Shown here: in pieces, positions 53,098 to 64,000 of the stretch
How positions within the stretch are numbered: the first letter of the stretch is position 1
Layout of the letters: every line of letters begins with the position of its first letter
Source of the DNA: Aphanomyces cochlioides
Lineage: Eukaryota; Oomycota; Saprolegniomycetes; Saprolegniales; Verrucalvaceae
DNA length: 64,000 bases
Reading direction: 5' to 3'
Assembly (NCBI GenBank): GCA_019828595.1
Contig: JAHQRK010000038.1
Coordinates: 1-64,000 of the forward strand
Notes under the pieces: model-generated
What the model was told of the DNA's origin: nothing
What the model saw: only the letters and a program-made list of their open reading frames with translations
Databases searched by the model: none
Position numbers and translations under genes: made by a program

Positions 53098-54588
53098 TAT
53101 AAATTGATTAGCATGCCAAGGCACAAAATTTCTTGTCTATTCTTAGGCGGGTCGAGTTAACTGCTATGCAAGAACAGGAAGTGAAGTCTGTAAACTGCTT
53201 GCTTGCCTAAAAGCTAGTGGGGAGACAATGATGGCTCAGTGTTCAAAGTTTGTGTGGAAAATTCTCGATAGAAAGGTACCACCACCAACTATTCTATTGC
53301 CCCGTGGTTGCTGCAAGTATGATGGGCCACTGGGCCAAATGATTGCGTTGGAAGGCTTAACCAGTTGATAATTTAACAATTTTAATTTAACAATTTCAAA
53401 AGACGGAATGCTCTATCATTTGATCGGACTTTCGATGAAAAAAGAAGTCTGCTGCAGAATGTGATATCGTCGACGACTATAGATCGTCGGTTGACGATCG
53501 CACTAGGAGTGCCAGTGCTTCCCCTGAAATTCATGTTAAACTGCGGAAGTGTGAAGCCAAGTTGATTCTCTTATTCTGACTGCGGGGTCTTGTGATGGCA
53601 GTACGTATCGACACAAACGGGGGGGGGCTCTTCATGATAATACACCACATATTTTGGGGACTGTCAAAGTAGACCGATCCCCCCAAGGAAATATCTATTC
53701 TCCCGATTTGTAACAGAGCTACTCATGAAAAGAATATCGTTCATTTCCCTTCTTGTGATGAATCCCCTCGCCAATCCGTCCGTTCGAACATTTGAAGCCA
53801 ATTCATTAAATAGCCCCCTAGCGCCTTGACAAACATAACGCCACCTGCACGATAAGAGATCAAGTTAGTAGAATATTATCGCTAATTGCAGAACAGCCAG
53901 AACCTAGTGAGTGCGGAGAATGCTGCCAGAGTCGTGGTGGGGACAAATTCTTTTCTGCGTTGCAGTTGCCGAACTGTAATTAATTTGAGAGGTTTTGTGA
54001 TTTCACTTCGTCAAAATAATGATTTATAATTGGTAAATATTCAAATTTTCATGCATTTTAATTGGCTATTTGTTTCATATTTATGAAATCTTGAAACCAA
54101 GCGTACAAACAACTACAAAAGACAAACAATCTCATGAAGGAAGGCTCTGTGAACGTTCAGTCTACCCGATGAGCCCTCGTTACGATAGATAATCGGATTG
54201 CGACGAGTTTTCCACTCTAGAGGACACTGAACTTCTTTCTTTATCTGAACACTAACTTTTCTGAAATCATCATGCAATTTTCAATGCTGGCAGATTCCAT
54301 ACAATGTAGTCATATCTCCTCTGATACATTTGATTGAGGGAATATGAATAGCACGGGGCAAAAAGACGACATATTTCCTGTTTCAGAGTCGCGTTGATTG
54401 TCTGATTGTTTCAGATCAAACATTGTGGGATTCTGTCGGTAGTATATTGAAACAAGGAGTATTTCTTTTTAGAGGTTTTTGAAGGGGTGCAGGGGTTTAG
54501 AATTCAAGTCAGTTCCAAAATCCGGATAAGTAGTTGAGCCTTTACGATTTATCCGGATATTGACAATTCTCCTGTTACGGGCGGCGCC
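53098..54588. other. Intergenic region upstream of the GPCR-TKL kinase gene
   Basis: No gene or known element is seen. It contains a run of nine G's near 53,620. Just upstream of the kinase gene is an inverted pair around ATCCGGATAAG (54,521) and TTATCCGGATA (54,549). The promoter should lie here, but no core element is clear. Confidence 0.4.
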
Positions 54589-56427
54589 ATGCCGAGTCTT
54601 CCGCTTTCGATCGTCAAGATATGCTGTCAAGTGACGTCGTCTCTAGGAGCTCTATACATGTTATTGTCTCTGCGCAACAGCCCCACAGTCTCGTCCAAGA
54701 TCCTCTGCTTAACGGCTATCTCAGATTTTATCTTTTCGATGACAGGTGCCCTCGCAACCATTGCTGTCATGTTGGATCAAACGTCGTGGCCGATCCAGGT
54801 TTTTCTTGCCGCGCCCCACTGGGGATTTGAAATCGCGTCGTTCCTTTGGACAGGCACGCTCGTTGTGTATATTTTGTCGCGTCAGGCCAACGTCCCGTCG
54901 TTTGCACTCGGTCATGCCCACGCTGTCATTTGGGTTTGTGTCAGTTTGTACATTTGTCTTGAGTCATACGTGCTTGTGGCTGCCCCCTCGACAACATGGA
55001 AGAATCTCGCTCGTGTGATCTGGGATACCTTTGCCATTTTGACGCTTGCGACTGTTTTGTATGGATTGTGTGCTGTCCGCGCGCATAAACTACGCACGGG
55101 ACAGCTTGGTCAGTCGGTCATTGTGGGCAAATTAATCGGCTACATGCTGCTCTTTATTGCCTGCGTGACTCCCAACATTACCAATGATATCTTTTACTTC
55201 GCCTATCCTCCCCATGAAGAATCCGAGTTAGATGTATTTACCGTTGCGGCATCGACAATGTTCTCCCTCTGGCCGCTTGGGACAAGTCTTGTGTTTGCGT
55301 CGAGATTCAGCTGCTTCTCGTCCATCTTCCACCCCAAACCGCCACCTCCTGCATCAGCTCGAGCCCTGGCATCCCCTACGCAAGAACTTGTCGGGCTGGA
55401 AATTGGCCCAAAAATTGGCCAAGGGCTCGCAGTCGTCTACAAAGGCATATGGCGCGGTGCTGTTGTGGCTGTCAAGATGCGTACATTGTTCGTCGACGAA
55501 GAAGCGATGGATCCCCAATTTGTAAATGAATGCAACATGGAAATCCAAGAAGAAGCGCTCGTAATGAAGCGACTAACGCATCCAAATATTGTGCTTTTCA
55601 TGGAAGCTGGGTTCTATCGTGGCTCCATTTGTATCGTGTCGGAGTATTGCTCAAGAGGCTCGTTACGAGATGTCCTGCGTACACCACTCGTGTGGCCCAT
55701 GAAGATACGCCTCGCACTTGGTTTAGCGTATGGGCTCCAGTACCTCCACAATTCCCGGATGATCCATCGCGATTTAAAGAGCCCAAACATCCTCGTTGAT
55801 GAAACGTGGCATGCAAAGATTGCTGACTTTGGAACGCTTCGGCTGGCGGAAATTGTTCGCAATCAAAATCCCCACATGAAATCATCAGTGAACATGACGG
55901 GTCTTGTCGGTACGACGCGGTGGATGGCTCCTGAAGTTATCCAGAGCAAGAAATTGTACACGGAGAAGATTGATATCTACAGCTTGGGCGTCATTCTGTG
56001 GGAGCTCATCGATGGAAAAGAACTGCCGTACGACAACTTACGATGGAATCACGAAATTGAGCAAGCAATTCTCGACGGCAAACGCCCGGAAATCCTCCCC
56101 AACACGTGCCCCCCTCGTTGGAAAGTCTTGGTCAAATTATGCTGGCAAGTTGAACCGACGGAACGACCTAGTATTGGTGAACTCATTCGATCACTTCAGC
56201 GCTTGGCCGTTGAAGACATCAAAGACATTCGCCACCAAAATGTGCCGTTTGTGGGAAATTTACAGCAAATGGACTGCGATTATATTCTCAAGTATACAAG
56301 ATGTGACGTCGATTATGACACCCAGCAGTACCTCAACACTGGCAGTACGCACAATATTGCACTGCTAGAAGAAGCAGGAAGCAGCGTGGCGAGCCATTCG
56401 ACCATCGGTAGCATGTACACCATGTAG
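54589..56427 (+). CDS. GPCR-TKL protein kinase fusion (GPCR bigram)
   Basis: One uninterrupted exon encodes 612 residues. Residues 1-250 hold seven hydrophobic helices (about 8-28, 38-62, 80-97, 110-132, 143-164, 178-196, 218-240) in the manner of a Dictyostelium cAR-like GPCR. A Pro-rich linker follows. Residues 270-540 form a tyrosine-kinase-like (TKL) kinase with IGQGLAVVYKG, VAVK (Lys296), IHRDLKSPNI (Asp395), ADFG (Asp413), GTTRWMAPE and DIYSLGVILWEL. All catalytic residues are present, so it should be active at a membrane. Fusions of this type are known in oomycetes as GPCR bigrams. Ligand and substrates are unknown. The tail (540-612) is Ser/Thr-rich and ends SMYTM. It converges on the AGC kinase gene. 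Confidence 0.92.
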   Translation: MPSLPLSIVKICCQVTSSLGALYMLLSLRNSPTVSSKILCLTAISDFIFSMTGALATIAVMLDQTSWPIQVFLAAPHWGFEIASFLWTGTLVVYILSRQANVPSFALGHAHAVIWVCVSLYICLESYVLVAAPSTTWKNLARVIWDTFAILTLATVLYGLCAVRAHKLRTGQLGQSVIVGKLIGYMLLFIACVTPNITNDIFYFAYPPHEESELDVFTVAASTMFSLWPLGTSLVFASRFSCFSSIFHPKPPPPASARALASPTQELVGLEIGPKIGQGLAVVYKGIWRGAVVAVKMRTLFVDEEAMDPQFVNECNMEIQEEALVMKRLTHPNIVLFMEAGFYRGSICIVSEYCSRGSLRDVLRTPLVWPMKIRLALGLAYGLQYLHNSRMIHRDLKSPNILVDETWHAKIADFGTLRLAEIVRNQNPHMKSSVNMTGLVGTTRWMAPEVIQSKKLYTEKIDIYSLGVILWELIDGKELPYDNLRWNHEIEQAILDGKRPEILPNTCPPRWKVLVKLCWQVEPTERPSIGELIRSLQRLAVEDIKDIRHQNVPFVGNLQQMDCDYILKYTRCDVDYDTQQYLNTGSTHNIALLEEAGSSVASHSTIGSMYTM

Positions 56428-56961
56428 CACCAAGTCCATGTATGAGTACCATTTGAGCAAACTTAATTTATTCAGTTCTTTTTGTCCTCAGTTCTACATA
56501 GTCACGAGGAAGCACCTGACTGACAAAGAGATTCCAAAAGAATGAGAGGCTTCTGTGCACGGGGATGTGGTTTGTTGGCTGATTTCAACTGAAAAAGCGG
56601 GAAAGTTTACGGTGGCTGCCGTTGACATTCTGTCGCGACAGTTCCCACCCAGTTGTCACGTTGTCCCCTAGCAGCAAGCACCTCGTAAGTGTACTCGGAG
56701 AAAATTGATCTCCGGTCAGAGTTCCGATAGACTCAGGTGACGACGAAAAGCCGGCTGACAGGATGAAGTTGTGGCCGCAAAATTCCGAAACGTTGTCAAC
56801 CATTTCACGAAGATTGCTCTGGAAATCAGCCTGCCAGCTGAAAGAATCAATTCTGTTTTGTCTTGTCGCAACTCAACAACGAACACAAATAATAAGAAGC
56901 GACCAACGCCTTCGATCGTGTTAGCCATTGATATAATGAATTTTTACGGTAGTGTAGTTGG
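56428..56961. other. Intergenic region between two convergent kinase genes
   Basis: It must hold the 3' ends of both transcripts. AAATTTATTC-type AT stretches follow the first stop codon, but no definite poly(A) signal is evident. No gene is supported. Confidence 0.4.
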
Positions 56962-58836
56962 TTAAAACTGCGTCAATGTCGAATTGCGTGTGTCAATGTT
57001 GTTCAATTCACTTGGTGTGTTGTACGTAAAGCCTTGGAAGGTCATCGAGCCTCGAGGGTCTGAGTTGCGGTAGCTGCCCATTTGCGACTGGTCGGGCACG
57101 GAATTCACTTGCATTTTCGTAAACTCCGCTTCAAAATTCTTGGTTTCGTCACCAGAGTTCATAGTCGCACACGGATTGAATGGCGCAGGGAGTTTTCTCG
57201 CCAACAAGTCGTCCCAATTGATCGAGGCAAAGAACGGATGGTTCTTAATATCGTTTGCACTGGCATTGCCGAGACGCTCGACAGGGTTGCGATTCAACAA
57301 ACCAGCAATCAACGATTGCGCGTTGGGGCTGACATAGTCTGGGAAAGTCAAAGGTGCGTGACGGACGCGGTCAAACAACTTTTGACGGTTTCGCGTGTAC
57401 CACGGAGGAAGCCCCGTCAACATTTCATAAAGCACCATGCCTACAGACGACAAAATGCCATGAGACCGACAAAAACTCGAGAAAGCACGCACCCAGAGCC
57501 CACCAGTCCACCGATGTACCATGGCCAACTCGGTCAAGAATCTCAGGAGGCAAATATTCTGGAGTACCGCACATGGAGTTCGTGCCTTCCGCGCCGTCGG
57601 TAATTCCTTCCTTGGCAAGCCCAAAATCGGCTACAAAATGCAATTCATTCGTTCTCCATGCGAATGAGGTGACGTACCAAGCAAAACGTGCCCCACCGAG
57701 TCAAACAAGATATTTTCAGGCTTCAAATCCCTGCAATTTTCTTGAGCAAAGGAAGGTTATTGACGTTGGCTTACCGATAGACAACGCCAAGCGAGTGCAA
57801 ATGATCCAATGCGAGCGTGATTTCGGCGGCATAGAAGCATGCCATGCTTTCAGGAAAGCGTTCCATACGACTCAAGTGGAAGAACAATTCGCCACCGGGG
57901 CAGTAGTCAATCACGAAGTAGAGCTTTTGCTTGGTTTGGAAGGCATAATGCAAATGCACTAAATGAAAACATTGTGGGATGATTGCACAATGGAAAATAC
58001 GGTACCAATATAGGGATGCTTGCTAAAGCCAAGCACACGACGCTCCGTACGCGTGTGTTCGACTTGATTGCGGCGCTTGACGTTAGTCTTGCTGAGCATT
58101 TTCATCGCATAGAGCCTGTTGTTGCCTTTCTTGCGCACGAGCGTCACTTTGCCATAACTGCCTTTCCCAATGACTTTGAGCAATTCAAAGTCATCCAACG
58201 ACGTTTTGGGCGTATTGTACAAGGCCAGCTCATCTTCAATTTCACGCTCCAATTCTTCATCATGGGGCGCTCCTTCGCCAGACGTTGGCGTCGACGCCGA
58301 AGACGACGACGTGGCCGACGATGGAGGTGGCGGAGGGCGTGGCACTTGATTAATCGACGTGTCGCTAGGTGGGGAAACCATCCTTGGTTCTTTCTACACG
58401 TCGAAAACACCTAACAATCTGCTCGAACGTTGAAGGACCGTACATTTTCCAAGAGAAACACTTTCAGCGCTTCGCTTTCGTTCGGATTCGGCGTGGTCGA
58501 CGTGGCGGGATCCCATGCACTGAGCTGCTGGAGCCACGTACTCAATTCTTTCTCACGCTTGAGGATAAAATCCGGATTAAACGAGCCGATAAGCTTTTTG
58601 GGCGGCACGGCTTGGCATTTATACCCTTCTTTAATCAACTATGGCGCGCAAACGATGCATAAGATTTCATGAAATGTCGATGGCCGTACCGTGTCGTAAA
58701 GCTCTTTGAACTCGTGGTAGCGATGACGCACGACGTAGAAGAGATTATCAATCTGGACTTCCAAGAGGTACACAGTATGCTTGGAGCCATTCGTCGTCAC
58801 GTTTTCATGGCCGATGATCGATGTAAACTTGACCAT
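56962..58836 (-). CDS. PX-domain AGC-family serine/threonine kinase
   Basis: Seven exons join in frame to 527 residues: 58836-58690, 58638-58444, 58393-58006, 57958-57775, 57730-57678, 57630-57493 and 57440-56962. All six introns are GT-AG and 44-52 nt. Residues 1-114 are a phosphoinositide-binding PX domain ([30 protein letters not shown]). A Pro/Ser linker follows. The kinase (about 183-440) has [15 protein letters not shown] (Lys212), [16 protein letters not shown] (Asp324) and the activation loop [14 protein letters not shown]. The C-terminal hydrophobic motif FQGFTY (503-508) is the usual PDK1/TORC2-type control site. The layout resembles SGK3. It probably acts on endosomal or plasma membranes. 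The ATG at 58836 is the first in frame before the PX fold. Confidence 0.92.
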
Positions 58837-60372
58837 CCTGTCGTCGCCGGCTCGACTCTGCCGAGAGTGAAAATGAACCACAGAGATGAAAATAGCATAC
58901 ACTGTGACACATCATGTATACTTTAATCAGTATAAAAATGGGCTTGCGTGGCATTGGAAAGGCAGCACGACGACCAACATCTCCATAATAATATAAAACA
59001 TATCGTCTTTTTACAATGAATTTATATGTAATTTTATTTATTTCTCATGCAACATATCCTGAATAAGTTGGTCGTACTCTGGCCTGGTATATTATGCAGT
59101 TCTACCTGGCTCTCATACCAAAAATTCAGTCAAATTATCTCGAGAATTATGCGCAAATAAAATATTCGATCTATTTTTGTTGATTTATTTGTTCGAGTTG
59201 ACACTTGCCAACGACATGCGCGCGTTGGACTCTTTCCCCTCCACCGCCTTGGCAATCTTTTCTTTGTACGATTGGTCAGCTAGTCGCTGTCTCTGGCGGG
59301 GGGCGGCGGCATGCAGCGATGAATGCGGTAGCACTCTTTAAACTTCACGATATGCTAGAGGGTAGACGAATCTACGAGCCGCATGAATTGAAAACAAGCA
59401 ATGGGGAGGCCTCTACGAGCCTCCGAGCCAATCTCCGCGAAAGCAAGATCGTTTTGTCTGGTATTTAGGAAACACTTGGGGTTTCCCCCGAGACTGCTCA
59501 ATGCTAGCGACACCCCAAATAGTATTGCTTGAATTCTATGTGCTTGTTAAATCACACGTTGGAATTCCACCCCGTTCTTTGCATCAATTCCTAGCAGCGT
59601 GCGTCCAATGCATGTCCATGCAAGGACGCACGCCGTAAAGCAGAAAACTCAAAGACGACTCGAGTTATCCCTTCGAGGACGAGCTAGGAGTGCTCGTGGA
59701 CATTTGTATTAGTTTTTTAATATATTTTGACCAACTATTTATTTTGACTGACAGTGTACGGTACAGTATCAACATGACACTCAACTCGCTCGAAGCGCTG
59801 TGAGCAACACGACTCGAGCACCGCTCGTGGATAAAAAACTAGCCAGCGAGACAAGTCACTCTGTTCCTTGCGTTCTTTCGGGCCTCTCGCGACAGAAACA
59901 GCCTCGTCTTGTGGTTGTGCCGGCCGTCGAACCAGCGTGTGTTGATATCCGGCTCGCTGCGACCGTTGCACTGCGGACTTGTCCATCGTTTTGAAGAGAT
60001 GATACACATGACACGTAGCGTTACAAGCTCGCTCTCGCGACTCTTTTCTTAGGAGCTGATCAAGTTCTTTCCTGTGTAGCCAGGTGGTAGCGTCGAGTCG
60101 TCACGGTCGAGTTCGGGTGCACGCTCGTAAAACTCAACCATAGACTGTCGTGGTTTGTGTGTCGACTTTCAACGAAATAAACGTGACGTTGCACATAACT
60201 CGCTAGCATTTGTTACGTTTCAAGATCTCTACTGGAATCCCCACAGCCTCTGCTGTCGACTGGCGACACTGCAGAGCATGAGCTGCCTCTACGTGCATGG
60301 CCTCATAGCGTGTTGGCTGCGCTGAGCGCGCCCAAACACAAGCCTTGGGAGCAGCGGAAAGTTTCTCTGCGC
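58837..60372. other. Intergenic region with an orphan gene end
   Basis: Apart from the possible gene remnant at 59,185-59,305 no gene is supported. Between 59,000 and 59,190 the DNA is very AT-rich. The stretch 59,700-60,190 has short frames only. Confidence 0.4.
59185..59305 (-). pseudogene. Possible orphan C-terminal exon
   Basis: On the minus strand the frame reads RQRQRLADQSYKEKIAKAVE, GKESNARMSLASVNSNK and a TAA at 59,185. Its composition looks like a real protein end, but nothing upstream continues it. It may be a remnant of a truncated gene. Evidence is weak. Confidence 0.25.
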
Positions 60373-62156
60373 TCAGAGAACCCATTTGCAACTTCGACAA
60401 CTGCCATGGAGGCATTTCCGAGACGACGACGGGCCACAGGGGGGAATCCACGTTGGACAGGGGCGACTGTTGAGCATAATGTAGCTCTTCTTGTGGCGTG
60501 TCGTGCACGTTGGAATCGTTAGCTGTGCATCTCGTCGCCTTGGATCCAAACAGACGAGGAGGCTTAGCCTCAATTGCGTGTGAACTGCGCCTTGCGCGCT
60601 GTAGCACAAGACAAAACAGTCGGCCAATCGGCGGCTAAAGAGCGGCATGCTCCGGTAATGCGGGTTCTCATCGTACAATGCATGGAGAGAGCCGCCGAGC
60701 AGCTTGACAATGCGCCAACTTTTGCAGCAGGACCGCTATCAAAACTCGATTCTTCTCGTCGTTGTACGACCGACTTGTGTAGCGTCGATGGTCAGCCAAG
60801 GAGGTCGGCCCTGTTGGAGCCACCGAGAGCGCATGCCGCTTCCACGGACGAAAGAGACGCTGCCGTAGGGGGATTCGGCTATATTCGTATCGTGGCCCGT
60901 CGTCTTTCATGCCGAGAACTTGGAGTCCTACGAATTGATAGTGCACATGACAACACGACGGGGCAACTTGCCATCAAGAACGCCCCCACTGCGTAGCCTA
61001 GATGGGGGAAAAGTCAATGCAATTGTTCAGCAACGGGGGGAAATATCGCCATGAGGGTTGTATTTCCAACTAACGTGAACGTCGGTCCCCCGTACAAAAG
61101 GGCAATGAACGACAGAATGCCAGGATCAACGGGCTCAAACCAAGCTTCCCATCCAAAGCGTTTGACTGGAAACGAGAGATATCGCATGCCAAAATAGCCC
61201 GACCATACAAAGCGCGACGCGTACAAACAGCCGAGGATAAACGCACGCAAGTCGAAGAATTGCGCAACACGCATGGCGGAAATGCCGCAGTACGTCGCGT
61301 CCAAGCAGAGACCGGCGAGCATGACGAGGGAAACGATCGGATCTGTCAAGATGATGCAAGTGGATCACTGAGGACGATCTCGTACGTACGATGTGCATTT
61401 GTCCACGCCGACCTCGGTCAAGTTGGCGATCAGGTTGACATAGTGGCTAAAGTACCGCCGCCACATTGTCCACGGAATGTAGAGCGCCAGGCACGTCCGA
61501 AAGGCAAACTTGACCCAGCACCACGTGGCTGTTTCCCAAATGAGGAGGCCATAGTACACACAGTACGACTCCTCGTGAATCTCCTCGATCCATAAGCAGC
61601 CGTCGGCTAGGCGGAAGCCAAAGTAATAGCCGTATTGGCACACAAATGTCAGGGCGATCGCTCGTCCTGGTTTGTCGAGGACGAGATAGTTGTGGATAAA
61701 AGAACGCAGGCCAAGGCCATAAAACATCGCCCCTGGCGAGAAATCACATCTTCGAGACGTCAGAAGGAGAGAGAAGTACCTGGGAAGCGCACGACATAGT
61801 GATACGTGTCGGTGGGGGCGATACTCGGGGGCAAGTTGATCTTGTAGCGGACGAGAAACGTGCTGTTCATGCTGTCATGGACGAGAAAATCGGCGCTCTT
61901 CTGTGGACTCACAGCATGCATTTGAGTTTGCAAATACGCCGCTGTCGTGATTTTGAATTCCCCAAACGTGTCGGTCAAGTCGACCGCAATGGGAGCTACA
62001 GACCATGAAAATGGTTCCGACAGGTAGGCAAAGAAAGGCTAAACAATCGAGAAACCACTCGTGTGAGCGCACGCACCGTGGCTATGCATTGTAGAGTATA
62101 GCCCCCCAACTGAAGAAAACCTTGCCGTGCGGTCTTCGTGACCGGACTTTGGCCAT
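60373..62156 (-). pseudogene. Multipass membrane protein family, copy at 60-62 kb
   Basis: The ATG at 62156 (MAKVRSRRPHGKV) matches the MAKV start of the palindrome copies. After an intron ending TGTTTAG come PFFAYLSEPFSWSV, then FLVRYKINLPPSIAPTD and VVRFPG. A second intron precedes MFYGLGLRSFIHNYLV, GCLWIEEIHEESYCVYY, WTMWRRYFSHYVNLI, then ILTDPIVSLVMLAGLCLDA, LSFIALLYGGPTFTLVGNT and the tail MPLFSRRLADCFVLCYS. Two frame changes around 61,350-61,390 and others near 61,000 break it. It is therefore probably decayed, with the helices and the C-terminal block still recognisable. Confidence 0.6.
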
Positions 62157-63767
62157 GCCAATTGAGGCAACTTGATAGGTTTCACCACTTTAATTCAGAC
62201 GTAACCGACCCGAGTAACCGAACCAAGTGGTCAATCTCTGGATATTTTACTCGAAAGAAGTCTGTAGATGGACTCACCAAGCGAAGAACAGTGTTAGGAA
62301 CCAGCGCAAGTCTACAGAGCATGCGTCGTGAAAAGAGATTGGATCCGTCATTGGCGATCACTGAAGAAGATTGGGGCCAAGCTGGGGTGGAAGGCGCATT
62401 CGTTGTTGAACATTGACCTCTCCACTGAATTTTGCAAAGAAGTGATTGTTCCTCTCACTTTGAAGGGCGATTTTGTTGAAACATCAAGGGAGAAAACGAT
62501 GTGGAAATGACAACAACTGTTGCCACAACTTTTCGCTCAACAAACAGCAGCGCTGTTTGACCAGCCAGTCTTCCGAAGAGATCGCTCAGCAATCCAATGA
62601 CAACGAAATCGCCTCCAGGGACGACAATTGTCACTCTCTGGACTTGCTCATATTCGTACTCCAGGCTCGGGATTCAACGTGTGCGTTCTGGTTTCCCTCT
62701 AAGTCTCATGTCGATCAACTCGTCCATAATTGACCGAGAGCTGACAAGCTGACCCTTGAGCTTCAAATTGACCACCTATCCACCTCTTCGACTGAATTTT
62801 AAAGACGTCAGTGCATTCAAATGAAATGTAACAACAGTGATCCCCACTTCACTCTTTCCAAGAGGCAGTTTATCTCGACTGCTCCAACGCTGCCTTGACA
62901 TCTTCCATATATTCCCATAGATAGAAAGAACCTGGGTTGTTTGGAGATCTATCCATGACCCCCGCCGACAAATCCGTCACATGAAATCTTGTTCGAAATT
63001 TGTCTCGCATGCGGTGAAAACATTGCTCGACTTGCGTTCAACGTTGCATATGACCTGATGTTTCGCAAGAGGTGCATTCAACCCACTTGGTCATATTATC
63101 TTAACGTATACTTTGCTCATCGAATCTTCAGGTATTTTATTCTTGATGCAGTTGGCATACATATTCCAAGTATGTAGAGTCAATTTTTATTTTATTACTT
63201 GAGTTTGCACATTTAATCTTCGAAATAGCTATACTATAATCTGACAGACATCATATCAAGTTGGGATCAAGCTCCAGGAGCCACAAATTTCAATACGACT
63301 CTAGAGGACTCTGTGGGCACCAAGCAGTGCACGACCGAGGCGACAAAAAGTGCCAGACTTGAAAAGTTGCCAAGCATGCTAGAGTCATTTCTCTCACAGC
63401 CAGCCGCACCATGAACAGAAAAGTGCTGTCGTTTGTTGGGTTTCCTAAAAAGATGCAGTGGATAAAAGAAGATGCCAAGTTTGTCGTTATGAGTGGTGGT
63501 GGGTGGGTAGTCCAGAAAACATTTGGATCTAATTTGAACTATCCCAGTCCGACCGACCTCTTCAGTTCAAAAAGAGCACTTTGCACGTTGATTTGATTCT
63601 ACTTATGGAATTAAAGTATAATCTGTCGAGTTTGACGAAATTGAGATACGTGATAAAGTGGAAACAGTGAGATGTTGTGTTTTTTTGGTGATGCGTGCTG
63701 TCGAGTGGAACAGTTGACAGATTTGTGAAAGCAGGACATTTCATCATTTTTGAAAACCCCAAATCGA
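62157..63767. other. Intergenic region upstream of the RING-CH gene
   Basis: Short frames only (for example 62,138-62,416 plus and 63,411-63,596 plus), none with a recognisable domain. The promoter of the downstream gene should be near 63,600-63,767. Confidence 0.4.
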
Positions 63768-64000
63768 ATGGAGGCTACCGACGACATCGTACCTGAATCC
63801 ACGGTGAAATACGACCGTGTGGAGAGCCCCAAGCAGCTTCCATCATCGACGCGGAAAGAAGATGAAGAGGGGGATATAACGCCGTTTTGTTATATTTGCT
63901 TGGACACAAGCTTGGGAGAGGAAAACAGCCCCGACGAGCTCATCGCGCCTTGTTCATGCATGACGCACGTGCATCGTAAATGCCTCGACCACTGGCGCGC
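63768..64000 (+). CDS. RING-CH (MARCH-type) E3 ubiquitin ligase, 5' part
   Basis: The ATG at 63768 opens a frame to the window edge (77 codons): MEATDDIVPESTVKYD, an acidic stretch, then the RING-CH zinc fold PFCYICLDTSLGEEN ... LIAPCSCMTHVHRKCLDHWR. The spacing C-x2-C ... C-x-C ... H-x2-C fits the first six ligands of the C4HC3 RING variant. Proteins of this class are usually membrane-anchored ligases that ubiquitinate membrane proteins. Helices, if any, lie beyond the window. No lesion is seen in the visible part. Confidence 0.85.
   Translation, partial: MEATDDIVPESTVKYDRVESPKQLPSSTRKEDEEGDITPFCYICLDTSLGEENSPDELIAPCSCMTHVHRKCLDHWR

Noticed and set aside
53615..53640. G-run as a quadruplex or origin signal
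   Set aside because: A single homopolymer of nine G's without further G-tracts nearby.
54521..54560. Recurrent TATCCGGATA motif as a regulatory element
   Set aside because: It occurs near 3,170, 39,410, 50,700 and 54,549, and as part of the LTRs near 17,920/23,245; too short and in unrelated contexts to claim a function.
61365..61727. Separate genes for each frame of the 60-62 kb membrane protein
   Set aside because: The successive frames align in order with single paralogues at 51-53 kb and in the palindrome, so they are one broken gene.

Overview
The window is eukaryotic nuclear DNA. It most likely comes from an oomycete of the Saprolegniales (Aphanomyces-like). Three things point there: a single-exon gene joining a seven-helix receptor to a TKL kinase, a domain fusion known from oomycetes; very short GT-AG introns (41-58 nt) in every spliced gene that can be modelled; and Ty3/gypsy elements, one carrying an extra archaeal-type RNase H, together with a Crypton-type tyrosine recombinase. 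There are no bacterial operons, CRISPR arrays or phage genes. The species assignment is an inference.

From 1 to about 39 kb the window is repeat-rich accessory DNA. It holds a family of small secreted Pro/Gln/Arg-rich proteins in many intact, frameshifted and relic copies, embedded in segmental duplications. Into these have gone two MITE-like elements (2.94-3.25 and 4.02-4.31 kb), three near-perfect hairpins (3.4-4.55 kb), a complete but mutated 11.6 kb dual-RNase H gypsy element with three antisense genes (5,453-17,020), a 5.6 kb chromodomain gypsy element on the minus strand (17,708-23,329), a truncated third gypsy element (33,266-37,523) and an abutting Crypton fragment (about 37,524-38,502).

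From 39,390 to 50,728 lies a very large palindrome. Two 5,638-bp arms, with no difference found in position or translation, surround a 63-bp centre. Each arm carries a secreted-family gene, an LTR fragment, an OTU-like protease relic, an array of CACACAAG palindromic units and a frameshifted multipass membrane-protein gene. The centre lies about 300 bp upstream of the two secreted genes, so these form a divergent pair.

From 51 to 64 kb the DNA is more gene-like. Two further copies of the multipass membrane-protein family flank a GPCR-TKL kinase (54,589-56,427, plus) and a convergent seven-exon PX-AGC kinase (56,962-58,836, minus). The window ends in the first exon of a RING-CH (MARCH-type) ubiquitin ligase. 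The kinases and the ligase look functional; most of the repeated genes carry lesions.
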